A stretch of 64,000 nucleotides of DNA, taken from contig NC_133284.1 in the NCBI RefSeq assembly GCF_005239225.2, positions 50,128,697 through 50,192,696 of the forward strand. Reading direction: 5' to 3'. Every line of letters starts with the position of its first letter. Within the stretch, counting starts at the first letter, position 1. Below the pieces are notes generated by a model, which saw only the letters and a program-made list of their open reading frames with translations, was not told the origin of the DNA and did not search any database. Position numbers and translations under genes: made by a program. The DNA comes from Populus alba. Its lineage: Eukaryota; Streptophyta; Magnoliopsida; Malpighiales; Salicaceae. This document shows, piece after piece, positions 10,892-23,395 of the stretch.

Positions 10892-13317
10892 TGTCGCACG
10901 TGTGTGGCATCGCGACGATCGTCCACCCTAAAGGAAAATTGTAAATTGTCTATCTCTATCTGGCAAATGTGGAGAGACAAGGAATTCTTATCTTTTATTA
11001 GTAAACTATGGACTGGGAGTCGCCACCTAGTATTCTGGTCACTAGGAACCCTGACTAGTCTCAAAGATCAGGTATGGAGACTGGTTGCGTAAAAGGTAGG
11101 TATTACCACCCCAACTACGCCCTACCTAAGGTATGCTGCATTATTTTGTTGTCTGATAAAATCTAAAGTCTTTTGTGGTTTCTAATTGTTAGTTTGTCTA
11201 TGGTTCAAGAAAATTCCTTCTCTGTAAGGAGATCCTTATCTTATCGGGTAAAAAGCTAACGGTTCTATGTCGTAAAAAAAAATACCTTTTTAATATCGGG
11301 AATTTATTTTACGTATAAATTTGTAATCCCTGATATTAAAAAAAAACAAAATAAATTTTTTGTTGTTTTTGAAATTTTAGCCAATGCTCTCTTGACTTTA
11401 ATAAACTGGTTATTAAAGCCAAAATGCATGCTAAAATATTGTTTTTTTTTTTTTGTATGAAAAACACAATATGATTTTTTAGCTATGAGACACTTGATCG
11501 TATGCACAAAAATATTTTTTCTTTTTTCCAAATGTTTTTGTATTTTTGAAAGTTCTGACGAAAACCAGGTATTTTAATACCGGATTCATATTTTTACGGT
11601 GTATTTTATTGGAATGGGCCAGCACGGCCCAACATAAAGAAAATGAAATGGGCTAGCACCGGCCCAACATAAAAAATGGGCCAGCACCGGCCCAAAAGAT
11701 AATAATTGGCTGGTTACTATGCACAACCCAGTAACCAGCCAATTACTCATTTGCTACAGAATGTGAATTGCTCATGTTCTACATGCAAATGAAATGGAAA
11801 ATATAAGACGGAGCAAAGAAGGAGAGAAGATTACCTGGCGTGGAGAGGCGTGGCTGTTTTCGTTGGAGGTGGCTTGCGGCGGGGAAGACAATGGCTGGAC
11901 CTGGTGGTGCTACTTCTTCTCTCCTCTGCTTCTCTCTTGCTCCACTTCTTCGTCTGTCTTCTTTATTTCTCTCCTTTCCCTCTTTGTTTTTTTTTTTTTC
12001 TTTTTTTATTCGTCCCTCCTGCTCTCATTCTTCCTTTTTCTCTCTGTTTTTTCTTACTCTCTCTCTCTTCCTCTATTTTTTCTTCTATTCTTCTGTTTCT
12101 TTACCTCTCTCTTTTTTCTGTTCTTTTTCCCTTTTGTTTTTTTTTTTTTCTCTCTCACGTGCCTCTTCTCTACCTCTGTATTTATAGGCAAAGAAGGGCG
12201 ATGAAAATGCCCTGCCTCTGTCCGGTCAGGGGACAGGGCAGGGTGGACGGGCGCCAACTGGGGGCTTGTCCCATCTATTCTTTCATCCCTAATAGGTCAC
12301 CGGTTAGTATTCAGGGAAGTGGGGTATTTGGATCAGCATCTTTTTGAGTTTTAGGAGACAAAGGGAGAGGAGAAATGTCGGTGAAAACAGGGGATCAAAA
12401 CCTTTTCTTCCCCTGTTTTCTGCGTGTCCAGGGGAAGAAGAAAGGTTGCAATGCCGTTCAAAATGGCACCGTTTTTGGCTTTTTCTTCTCTTTTTTTTAT
12501 GAACAATGTATGAAACGGCACCGTTTTGGGCAAAACACGCCATTTCATATCAATGATAACGACACTAAATTTATGTCAGATTTCACATTAGTCCTCAATT
12601 TATGATTTGTTCAATCTAGTCTTAAATTGCAATTTTGATTTAAAAATCAATGCAATTGCATCCTTGCCAAAAATCAAACAGTAGCCCTGAAGTTGGCGGT
12701 CTTTTTCACTTTGGTCCTTGGTCTCGAATTAGTGCAATTTGACCCTCAATTGAGCAATAAACTTCTAATTTCTTCAATTTAGCCCTTGATCCGATTTTAA
12801 TTACTACCCTCTATTTACGCGCCTTTTCCAGGTTGGTCCTTGGTTTCAGATTTCTTCAATTAAGTCCCTAATTGGCCATCATACTTCAATATTTATGCAT
12901 TTAAGCCCCTGATTTAATTTCAAAAATTATAATTTGACCCCAGAACTATAATTTCTTCATATTAAAGTCCAAATTAACTCCAAAATCAATTTTTCTTGCA
13001 ATCAAAACCTCCATAAATTCAATTAAACCTTCAATAAAAATTAATTGAATACATAAACATCTGATTTTGGACTTTTCTTCAAATTGAATTTTCTTTGTCA
13101 ACAGGGCTCTCATCAGTCAACAAATTACTGTTAAATTTTAATCTTTGAATTTTTGAACCTCCTCGACCAATTTTTGACCATTTTCTAAGCATTCTGGCAT
13201 CCTCTTTTCACTGTTATATTTTTTTATAATATTTTTTTGATTTTTTTTTTTGTATTTTGTTTTTGTTAAAGAGAGAAAAAATGTGAATTGGGAATAACCC
13301 AAAAATGGGTTATGACA
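10892..13317 (+). mobile_element. Solo LTR A (2,426 bp) of a long-LTR retrotransposon
   Basis: It begins TGTCGCACG and ends GGGTTATGACA (TG..CA). It is flanked by TTTAA at 10887-10891 and 13318-13322, a 5-bp target duplication. A second, longer member of the family lies at 33194-35965 in the same orientation. Shared landmarks are GGGAGTCGCCACCTAGTAT, CACTAGGAACCCT, ACTGGTTGCGTAAA, GGCCCAACATAA-type tracts, TATTTATAGG, paired ACCGTTTT motifs, TTTTTCACTTTGGTCCTTGG and CCCAAAAATGGGTTA. No internal region survives, so it arose by LTR-LTR recombination. Open frames inside, such as 11794-12204, reflect T-rich sequence, not genes. Confidence 0.92.
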
Positions 13318-13355
13318 TTTAAGTTGAAATCTTAGAAAAACCAAGTGTAAGCAAA

Positions 13356-14215
13356 TAAGAGATTGAATAACCCCAATTAGGAATTACTTGCTTACTAGGA
13401 AATTACCTTCAAATATAAATTAAGTTCACCTAAACCTGGATGTTTTTGGTGATAGGTGGAAAGGTGTCCTTTATTAGTAAAAAAGGATGAAGTCTTCACC
13501 TAACAAAATAGATTTTTTTTGTTTTTTGAAATGTAGATCAAATTCTCATAACTTTAATAAACTAGTTATTAAATCCAAAATATAAAAACTATTTTTATAA
13601 TTTTTAGTATGCTAAATTATGCAAATATGATTTATTTTTTAGAAACTTGGCCATATGTAATTTTAAACTAAAGTTGTATTTTTTGAAAGATAGACTTTTG
13701 TTGTTTTTATGGAAGAAAACATATTTATTTAATATCAAAAAAACATCTCACATGTAGGTCACAATTCCAAATATTAAGTATAGAAGGGTAAAAAATGTGG
13801 GGAACTCAAAATTAATTGCAAGAAAATATTCCAAAACAATTAAATTACACTAAAGACCATATTTGGAAAAACATAAAAATGCATTTAATCAAGCTATTTT
13901 AACCACAATATAAACTCCACACAAATCACTAACCAACTTCATAATCCGAAAATTAAATAATCAAACATCAAATCTTGTTAATTTCACAAATTATATTCAA
14001 ATCTCATACTAATTCAAACAAATCAACACAAACCCAAGCATAATTCATGCATCAAGATTTAATGTTCAATTATCAATCATAATCCTAAAAAAAATAAACT
14101 TAGCAAATTAAGACAAAATTTCAAGTCATTTTAAATTAAAAACACATATTGATCATAAATAATAATGTCCAAACTTAAACCCCTCATTTAAGAACTTATA
14201 AACGCATGGGAAATT
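13356..14215. other. AT-rich stretch, possibly an older LTR fragment
   Basis: No gene is seen. The part around 13430-13780 shares short phrases with the middle of solo LTR A, such as ACTTTAATAAACT-GTTATTAAA and an A/T-rich body. It may be a third, much older member of that family. From 13790 to 14215 I see only AT-rich sequence. Confidence 0.3.
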
Positions 14216-16250
14216 CACTGTAGCAGGGTTTTTTTTTTTCAGAGCAGTTTTTTTTTCCGTTTTTTTTCTTCTTTTGTTTTTTTTTTCTGTAGCATTGTTT
14301 TTTTGTGCTTTTGTTTTTTTTTTCTGGAGCATTTTTTTTCTTGCTTTTGTTTCTTCTTCATTTTTTTTACATGTTTTTTTTTCTTTTTTTTACCCAAAAT
14401 TGAATTCTTTATTTTATTTTTTTTAATTTTTTTTCAAAATTACCTTTGCTAATTTTTTTTAAATATTGAGTTAGTTGAAAATTTAACTATGTATCTTTTT
14501 TCTTTAAAACATTATGGATTGCTATAATGTTCTCATACATTGTTTTTTTTGTGATTTATTTATTCTTTTTTTTTAAATGGTCTTTGTAGATTTTATTTTT
14601 TTTTATATTGAGTTGGTTGAGAATTTAACTTTGTAGTTTTTTTTTTTTTTTTTTTAAATATGGATTGCTATAGTGTTTCCCCTACATAGTTTTTGTTTTG
14701 CTGTAGTGTTCCCCATATATTTTTTTTAAAAAATTATCTTTATCGAATTTATTTTTTTCAATATTGAGCTGGCTGATAATCTAGCTTTAGCTTTCCCCAC
14801 ATGTTTTTGTTTTATTTTTTAATTTCTTTTTCTTTTTTTCCACAATTGTCATTTTTTACATATTTTATTTTTCTTTTGTTTTGTTTTTTTCAGAATTATT
14901 TTTGTTGATTTTACTTTTTTTGCTATTGAGCTGGTTGAAATTTTAGTTTTTTTGGTTTTTTCTTTAAAACACTGTAGCTTTCCCCGTGTGTTTTTTTTCT
15001 CGTTTTTGTTTCCTTTTTTTTACATGTTTTTTTTTTCATTTCTTTTACTCACAATTGACTTCTTTTTTAAAAAAAAAAAATAGTCTTTGTTAATTTTTTT
15101 TATATATTGAGCTGGTTGAGAACTTAGCTTTTTAGCTTCTTTTTTTTAAAAAAAAAAAAAAAAACACTATGGATTGCTACAGTGTTTCCCCCATATGTTT
15201 TTTTTAAAAGTGTTTCCCCCATATGTTTTTTTTTTTTTAATTATCTTTGTCAAATTTATTTTTTCAATATTGAATTGGTTGAGAATTTAGCTTTAGCTTT
15301 AGCTTTCCCCATGTTGTTTTTCATATTTTTAAATTTTTCCCAAAATTGTCTTTCTTCTTTATATTTTTTTTTTTCATAATTATTTTTGTTGATTTTTTTT
15401 TTTACTATTGGGCTGATTGATAATTTAGTTTTTTAATTTTTTTTCTTTAAAACACTAGATTGTTGCAGTATTTCTCTACATGGTTTTTTATTAAATAATT
15501 TTTTTTTTCAGAATTATCTTTGTCGATTTTATTCTTTTCATATTAAGCTGATTAAGAATTTAGTATTGTAATTATTTAAAACACTGTAGATTGCTACAGT
15601 GTTTTCTCAAATGATTTTTGCCTTGCTGCAGTGTTTCCCCACATATTTTTTTATCGATGTTTTTTTTCCAAATATGTTTTTGTCAAATTTATTTTTTTCA
15701 TACTGAACTGATTAACAATTTAGCTTTTTTTTTTTTAAAACATCGTTGATTGTTACGGTATTTTTCCATATGCTTTTTTTTCTTATGTTTCTTTTTTTAA
15801 ATTGTCTTTGTCATTTTTATTGTTTTTTATATTGAGCTGGTTAAAAATTACAACTGTAGATTTTCTTATGAAACACTATAGATTGTTATAGTGTTTCCCT
15901 GGATATTTTTTTTCCTTTCATTTTTTTTTTTTAATATTGAGCTGGTTGAGAATTATAGCTGTATATTTCCTCACAAAACACTATAGATTGCTACAGTGTT
16001 TTCTTAAATGATTTTAATATTTAGCTGGTTGAAAATTTAGCTTTAACTTTCCCCACATGTTTTTTTCTCATTTTTTTATTATTTGTTTTTTGCTTTTTTT
16101 CCTTCCAAAATTGTCATCTTCTTTTTTTTTCATTTTTTTTTTCATAATTGTTTTTGTCGATTTTTTTTAATATTGAGTTGGTTGAGAATATAGCTTTGTA
16201 GTTTTTTCCTTTAAAATATTGTTAATGGTAACAGTTTTTTTTATATGATT
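14216..16250. repeat. T-rich field of reiterated hairpin motifs
   Basis: A composite unit recurs about ten times: a T-rich tract, ATTGAGCTGGTTGAGAATTT, AGCTTTGTAG-T-rich, then an inverted repeat of the form AAAACACTGTAG-ATTG-CTACAGTGTTTT, followed by CCCCACAT. Hairpin copies lie near 14507, 14655, 15165, 15458, 15578, 15735, 15870, 15975 and 16210. The copy at 15578-15605 has perfect 12-bp arms around ATTG. Spacing is irregular, at about 100-300 bp. No protein is encoded. It may be the body of the Helitron-like element ending at 17089. Confidence 0.75.
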
Positions 16251-17089
16251 TTTTTCACAAATCCACAATAATGCACAAGCATTATTAATATATATTATAT
16301 TATAATTATTATATTATAATTATAATTATAAATATTATTATATTGTGTTATATTATATTGTATTATATAACTATTTTTTTTCTCTTTTTAATTTTTTTAA
16401 TGAATTTTTTTGTTTGATTTAGTTTGTTAATGTTAAATTTTTTTTATTTAGTTATCAGATTTTCATGATAGGAATCTCGGGTTTGATAGGTTGGCCTGAT
16501 TTGACAAGTTATTTTTTTCTTTTAGTTTAGTTTGTTAAAGTTAATTTTAATTTTATTTAATTATTAGACTTTCATACTTTCATGGCACGTGTCTTGGGGT
16601 TAACAGGTTAACTTGGTTTGACGGGTTAACCCAGTTAATTCTGAGTAAATCCGTCATTTGTTTTTCTATTTAGTTATCAAACTTTCATGATGTGAATCCC
16701 AAGTTTTACAGGATAACCTGGTTTAAAGAGTTAACCTAATTAATTCAATTTTTTTTCTTTTTCTTCATTAGTTTTTTCCTTTATGTTGATTTTTTTTTCT
16801 TTGTTTTTTTTTAATTATCACACTTTTATGACACGATCTTATAGCTAGACCCACATCCAATATTCTTGGGTCCAGTATTGCAGTAAGGCTCACTTAAACT
16901 TGGGTCATGCAAGTTTAATTTTATTATTAATATTATAAATATTACTTTTAGATCAGATGTTATAGCCAAACCCAAGATTCTTGAGTATAGCTTTACAGAA
17001 AAACTCGAAATTTTTAAATTTTTTTTGTTTTAATATTTTTTATATAAAAAAAATAACCCGCGACATCACGCGCGGGTCAACTATCTAGT
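16251..17089 (+). mobile_element. Helitron-like 3' end with CTAGT and GC-rich hairpin
   Basis: At 17056-17077, ACCCGCG-acatcacg-CGCGGGT forms a perfect 7-bp stem. It is followed seven bases later by CTAGT (17085-17089), the layout of a Helitron 3' terminus, in which the final T belongs to the target. To the left (about 16400-17000) are four degenerate repeats containing TTATCA-ACTTTCATGA and GGTTAACCTGGTTTGACGGG. These also occur near 27950 and 37930-38730, beside the other two CTAGT ends. The 5' end (expected TC) was not located, so the left limit is arbitrary. No RepHel coding is present. Confidence 0.6.
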
Positions 17090-19008
17090 CATAGCTATAA
17101 GACGAGGGGTTTAAGCAGTGCAATATAACTGACGTCCTCAGAGACAATATTAATTATGCAGCCACGTAGCGAGTTTAAATTTTAAAGCCACCATTTAAGA
17201 GAATTTATTTGAATGTGCTAGAACAATATAAAAGGTGCAACTATATTGTCAAAGAAACTTCTCACCGAGATTTTTTAATTTTTAATTTTTTTTCCAACTC
17301 AAATTAATTCAAGTTCCGAGTCGAGGACTAAGAAAGGTAACGAAGGGACCTAGTACTCGGAAAGGAACACTTTCGGATATAGAGTTCGACTTTTGACAAA
17401 ACTAACCTAGCCATGAGCGACAAACTTGGCCCATCACACACAATTCAAGACCCAAGGCAGTTTTTATTTTGAACAAAATATTTTATAAATTCAACTTGAC
17501 TGGTTTTTTTTAGATCAATTCAAATTTGATTAAGCTTGTTTATTTTAAAAATGTTTTTGAAAAAAAATAATATTTTTATTTTTTTATTTTTCAAATTAAT
17601 TTTTTTTATTTTTTTAGATTATTTTGATATGATGATATTAAAAATAAATTTTAAAAAATAAAAAATATATATTATTTCAATGTATTACAAGTAAAAATTA
17701 CTTTAAAAAATAATAATTGCTGCCATACGAAATAGCCTCTTAATAACACTAGATTTACTTGTGTTTTGGGAAAGTATATTTCTTCCCCCCCCCCCCTTGC
17801 AATTGGTAGGATATTGTTGGATAGAGAGAGAAAGCCATTAAGTCTTAGAAAGAGAGAGAGAGAGAGGAAGAGAAGGTCTAGTCCTCAAGAAAAGGAAGTG
17901 ATGTTACCCGCTAAAACGCACACAGTTTTACCGAAATTCATGCTAAAACCGACGAAGTCTGCCACCTGTTTTTCTTTCTTTCTTCAATAGGGACTAGCAC
18001 GTTGCACCCGTGTTATTGGGTGGGTGGGTCGGTCGGTCAGCGAGTTGATCTTAGTAATTTGTTGACCAAATATTTAATTTCAGCTAAGTCTTAAATAAAA
18101 TAAAATAAAATAAAAATTAATTTGATATAATCTAGTTGATTAGACTGCTCAATCCCAGATGAATAAATTCTGACTTGATAAATATCTAATTTAACTTTTA
18201 ATTTTGTAATGCATTATAATATTCATATGTATGCTTGTATCTTATTTTTTTTAACAGAATTTTTTTTTTCTAATTCACAATTTATTGAAGAAAAATAAAA
18301 ATGTCATTTGATTATACGCAATATAAACAACATATATGTTTAATATATAAAAACATATATTAAAATATAAGTCAATATAGTATTATTGAAAATTATTATT
18401 ATAAGATGATCATAGTATAATATTAATTAAAATCTGGTTGATATCCAATATTTATGGTTACAAATCTTCATAAAACATCATTATTATTTTTATTGTTGTT
18501 TTGTTTTTGTTTTTGTTTATTTATTAATTTTTTATAGGTTGGTATCTGAATTTTGGTTTTTATAATTTATAAACAAGGTTAAAAAAAATTTAGCAATTGG
18601 ATTTGAGTTTTTTTAGATCAATCCAGATTTGATTAAGTAATGGATCTTTGGGTTTATATATAATTAAGATTTAGAGTTTGTTTGTTTGTATTTAAAAAAT
18701 AATTTTTTTATATATTTTAAATTAATTTATTTAGTATTTTTATATTATTTTGATATTATTAAATTTCGAAGGAAATTATTAAAGGTTTATATTTTTTAAT
18801 GATATTATTAAATTTATTCAAATTAATAACTAGAATTTAGGTTTTTTTTTTTAAAAAAAATATTTTCATTGTTTAATATCTTTTCTATTATGAAAAAAAA
18901 ATAATAAACACATGGCATAATCTAGTCGGTTATTAAGCTGCGAGGCGAGCATTTTTTGACTGCTACTGGATCATTGAGGAATGACAGTTTCGGAAATGTT
19001 GACTGGAT
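17090..19008. other. AT-rich intergenic stretch with MITE-like relic and GA run
   Basis: No gene is seen. The stretch from about 17505 to 17745 matches a MITE-like family found repeatedly in this window: a GATATGATGATATTAAAAATAA core, then ACTTTAAAAAATAA and a CACTT-type edge. A (GA)n run sits at about 17824-17866, and a GGGT/TCGG microsatellite at about 18019-18040. A short frame at 17766-17990 crosses the GA run and has no recognisable features. Confidence 0.4.
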
Positions 19009-19016
19009 GTCAGGAC

Positions 19017-19237
19017 CAAGGTTGTTAAAATCGCGATTTTAACACGGCACGGAAAGCTGTTTACAAACTCGGATCGTAAAATCGTTTGCGCGATTTCATC
19101 CGATTTTTGCGATTTCACTCGATTTCAACCCGATTTTACCCATTTTTGATTTTTTCAAGCGATTCAACCCGTAATGCATGTTTTGACTCGTAAAATCGTA
19201 CGATTTTACGAGTCAAAACGCGATTTTAACAACCTTG
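19017..19237. mobile_element. hAT-type MITE, 221 bp, 8-bp target duplication
   Basis: Both ends carry the 19-bp terminal inverted repeat CAAGGTTGTTAAAATCGCG, perfectly matched. The direct repeat GTCAGGAC flanks the element at 19009-19016 and 19238-19245. An 8-bp duplication with CA..TG ends points to the hAT superfamily. The interior is built of CGATTTTA / TAAAATCG motifs and contains a perfect 40-bp palindrome (19180-19219, centre CGTACG). It has no coding capacity and needs a transposase in trans. Confidence 0.93.
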
Positions 19238-19245
19238 GTCAGGAC

Positions 19246-20672
19246 TTTTAAACAGGTAAAATTGTAAATATAACAAAAACATCTTTCAAGCTTATAAAAT
19301 TGTTTATTTTTGTGTTTTAAAAATATTTTAAATTAATATTTTTTTTTATGGTTTTAGATAATTTTAATATGATAATATTAAAAATAATTTTTTTAAAAAA
19401 ATTAAATTTATTTTGATGTATTTCCGAATAAAAATCACTTTAAAAAATAACCATAACCACACTTTCAAAACATTTTAAGTTGGATTAACATTATTTTACC
19501 TAAACAACATCAGGTGATAACCAACATTTAAGATGTGTTTGAGAATATATTAGTAGTTATGATTTAAAATATTTTTTATTTTAAAATTTATTAAAATAAT
19601 ATTTTTTTAATTTAAAAAAAAATAGTTTTAATATCACCTCATCAAAAAAATATAAAAAAAATTAATTTTAAATAAAAAAATAAAATTTTTATAAAATACG
19701 GATTCAATCACCAGAAATTGTATTCTGTGTTCTATTAATAAATTCCATTTATCAGCTCTGGCAAAAAAACAAATCTTAAAAAATTAATAATGTTAGTTAT
19801 TGAATGCATGTATAAGACTTAAAATTCAAAAAAAAATATTGCTAAAATTGAGTACAGTTTGTATTTTTTGGATCGTTTTGATGTGCTGATATCAAAAATA
19901 ATTTTTAAAAAATGAAAAAATATCATTGGCATACATTTCAGTACAAAAAGTTATTTGAAAAGCAACCACTACTATACTGTCAAACACACTCAGCCTGTCA
20001 AAATCCCTTACCATAAGCTCTATCAACTTTGAAAAGCATAGTCGCATTTTTGTGTTTTCCAAGCCCTTAACATATTCTTGGTGGGTCTTAGGATACATTA
20101 AATATTCAGGTCTCATATGACATCTAAAAGAAGGACCAATCAAGATATTTTTGAAAGTTTGAGGTAATTTTTTAGTTTAAGGACAATAATATAATCCCAA
20201 GACTATCAACTTGAATGAATGAGTTTTTTTAGACAGTTATCTTATCTGATAGATAATATGGATATTATTAAATCCGATAAAATAAATAAGTAAAATCGGA
20301 TGAATAAAATATAAATATTTAGATTTTTATTATTATTTTCATCCCTAATTTAAGTTGAAAATTAACTCAAGCTTGCGTCTACTTGAATAACATTATTTAC
20401 ATTACAAAATTGGCGACCATTATACTATAAGGAGAAAAGGAGAGTTCACGCAAAAATGGCAGAGACCTATTGCTACGTTCTCTTTGGCCTCTTCTTATAC
20501 TTTGATGGCACATTTTCTATCCTTTTTCTCTCTCGTCAAATGTGAGGATCTTTGTTTGATTGTTCATATCGATTAGTTTTTTGACTACTTTTTAAGCTGA
20601 CGTTAATTTGTTGTTATGTGTTTGTGTAGTTTCTTCAAGCTTTGAAGCACACAGCCAGAATGATTGCATGCA
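19246..20672. other. AT-rich stretch with two MITE-like relics
   Basis: No gene is recognised. Relics of the window-wide MITE-like family lie at about 19268-19490 and 19835-19995. The second retains GATCGTTTTGATGTGCTGAT, TTGAAAAGCAACCACTAC and CAAACACACTC, close to the better copy at 32990-33193. A short minus-strand frame (19892-20143) overlaps this relic and is not a gene. Confidence 0.5.
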
Positions 20673-23395
20673 CTTGCTCCTTGACATGCCTCGTTAATTA
20701 CTCTGCATTGATGTGAATATATTAGATTTTTTAATATCATCAGCTAGCTGGCATCGTTTATGGAAAATACTTTTAAAAAATAATTAATTAGCCTACAGTT
20801 TTATTAAGATCCCTATTTATTATCAATGATAAATAACCAAGACACTTATAAAATAAAACGTGTAACTTATTTCACTGTTATGATAGAAACACTTACACAC
20901 CTAACCCTTTGATAGCTTATTAATTAATCATGTGTAACTTTTCAACGTGTGGGAAGAGGTTGTCATGCTTTAACAGCGTGTGCAATTCCGGTGGAGTTAA
21001 GCCACCATATAACTTTTAAATTAAGGAGGATAAAATCCTTTTTTAATTTTTTTTATTGATAAAAGTCCTACAACTCTCTAATGATTTACTCGATTCATCT
21101 AAAACCGCCCTTCTATTTTAACGAAGTCCAAATCAAAACCTTTTTCCTTTTATTTTATTTTTTGTGTGTCATGGCCAAACTTCAATAAGGAAAAAAGGTG
21201 AGAATTTTTCTCCCTTTTTACAAAAATCATTATTCAGTTAACTTATCAACATCAATTATCTATAATTTAGTAAAATTTCTAAACAATTTTATTAAAACTC
21301 AATTGTCTTAATTTTCTTCTTCTTAGAGGAAATTCACCTAAACAAAGAAAGTGAGGATTTTTCCGCTCTTTGAAAATGCTTGCTCATTTCATCTATTAAC
21401 ATTTATAAATCTATATTTTCCCACAATTTCCAATACAATTGCATTAAAACATTAAATCTCTTAAATCTTTCTCTTTAATCCAAACCTTTGATAAAAAGAG
21501 GGAAAGATATTTTGTTTCTTCTATTTAAAATTAAACACTTACCCAATCATAATTCATCCTAACATGGTTCAATCATAATTTGCATTATTCTCATAATTAA
21601 TATCATAAACTCATAATTTCACGTAATCACAATAATTCAATTCCTTCATCAAAACATAAAATTATAGAAATTAATTACTTGGAGTACGTTTTTACAACCA
21701 GAATCTAGCTATTTTTTCTCTCCTTTTCTCAAACCAAAAACCAAAAAATAAGAAAAATAAAGTTTAGGATCAAAATTGAATTTCATGAATTTTTAGGGAC
21801 TTAAAGTTTATGATTTGAAAAGTTAGAGAACCAAAGTATATGTTTAGCTCCAAGTTTAAAAAAACCACCTCTTTTTATCTATTTTTCAGTTTAGTCCTCT
21901 ATCTTTGTATCTTGTCCTTCCTTAATAAATATGTTATAATCGACCATCAATTTGGGTCTTTAAGGGTATAATCATGAAAGAAAAGGACTGAAAGAATAAA
22001 AAATAAAAATCATTGTGATAATTCATAATAATTTGCTTCTCTTGCTCCTTGACATGCCTCGTTAATTACTCTGCATTGATGTGAATATATTAGATTTTTT
22101 AATATCATCAGCAAGCATCGTTTATGAAAAATACTTTTAAAGAACAATTAATTAGCCTACAGTTTTACTGAGATTTCTATTTATTATCTATCATAGATAA
22201 TCAAGACACTCATAAAATAAAACGTGTAACTTATCTTACTGTCATGATAAAAACACCTGCATACCTAACCCTTCGGTAGCTTATTAATCATGTGCAGGAA
22301 GAGGTTGCCATGCTTTAACAACATGTGCAACCTTTTCCGGTGGAGTTAAGCCACCATATAACTTTTAAATTCAGGAGGATAAAATCCTTTTTTTATTTTT
22401 TTTATTGATAAAAGTCTTACAACTCTCTAATGATTTACTCGATTCATCTAAAACCGCCCTTCTATTTTAATGAAGTCCAAATCAAAACCTTTTTCCTTTT
22501 ATTTTATTTTTTGTGTGTCATGGCCAAACTTCAATAAGGAAAAAAAGTGAGAATTTTTATCCCTTTTTACAAAAATCATTATTTAGTTAACTTATCAACA
22601 TCAATTATCTATAATTTGGTAAAATTTCTAAACAATTTTATTAAAACTCAATTGTCGTAATTTTCTTCTTCTTAGACGAAATTCACCTAAACAAAGAAAG
22701 TGAGGATTTTTCCGCTCTTTGAAAATCCTTGCTCATTTCATCTATTAACCTTTATAAACCTATATTTTCCCACAATTTCTAATACAATTGCATTAAAACC
22801 TTAAATCTCTTAACTCTTTCTCTTTGTCCAAACCTCTTATAAAAAGGGGGAAAGAGATTTTGTTTTTTCTATTTAAAATTAAACACTTATCTAATCATAA
22901 TTCATCATAACATAACATGGTTCAATCATAATTTGCATTATTCTCATAATTAATGTCATAAACTCACAATTTCACATAACCACAATAATTCAATTCCTTC
23001 ATCAAAACATAAAATTATAGAAATTAATTACTTGGAGAACGTTTTTACAACCATAATCTAGCTGTTTTTTCTCTCCCTTTCTCGAACCAAGAACCAAAAA
23101 ATAAGAAAAATAAAGTTTGGGATCAAAATTGAATTTCATGAATTTTTAGGGACTTAAAGTTTATGATTTGAAAAGTTAGAGAACCAAAGTATTGTTTAGC
23201 CCCAAGTTTAAAAAAACCACCTCTTTTTATTTATTTTTCAGTTTAATCCTCCATCTTTGTATCTTATCCTTTCTTAATAAATATGTTATAATCGACCATC
23301 AATATGGGTCTTTAAAGGTATAATCATCAAAGAAAAGGACTGAAAGAATAAAAAATAAAAATCATTGTGATAATTCATAATAATTTGCTTCTCTT
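20673..23395. repeat. 1.37-kb tandem duplication upstream of the receptor kinase
   Basis: Unit 1 (20673-22040, 1,368 bp) and unit 2 (22041-23395, about 1,355 bp) are co-linear and highly similar. Both start CTTGCTCCTTGACATGCC and end ATAATTTGCTTCT. CTTG occurs at the left edge, the middle junction and just beyond the right edge, fitting unequal exchange or slippage at microhomology. Neither unit has a credible gene. Small differences and indels (for example at about 20938-20975 versus 22290-22330) show the event is not brand new. Confidence 0.9.

Larger units (their letters stand above)
9592..13355 (+). pseudogene. Ty3/gypsy pol relic (RT end, RNase H, linker), interrupted twice
   Basis: A segment at about 9600-9735 reads PFFKTLRNM..DCQKAFKKLKFHL, typical of the gypsy RT connection. 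After a frameshift, RNase H continues with YYSSHTLHDAKTKYLKVEKEVFALISASGKL (written here in pieces by position 9792-9920), QPLRQILHK, WAIKLGEFGLQYSPRP and IKGQTLIDFIVE. A second RNase H-like part begins LYLDGSSNVNGS. There the TRIM at 10237-10527 intervenes, and the frame resumes GARIILVSPDK. It runs to LASSNPIDLLVDV, is cut by the solo LTR at 10892-13317, and resumes VEILEKPSVSK at 13323. It is clearly dead, with frameshifts, stops and two insertions. Read as one element, it is the oldest layer here. Confidence 0.85.

Noticed and set aside
11794..12347. Overlapping long frames with Phe/Ser/Leu-rich, membrane-like products
   Set aside because: They lie inside solo LTR A in C/T-rich low-complexity sequence. 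Three frames are open at once, as expected from composition.
17985..18060. Minus-strand Helitron end (CTAGT beside GCACG..CGTG)
   Set aside because: The stem is only about 4 bp and no shared body repeats follow. It is too weak to call.
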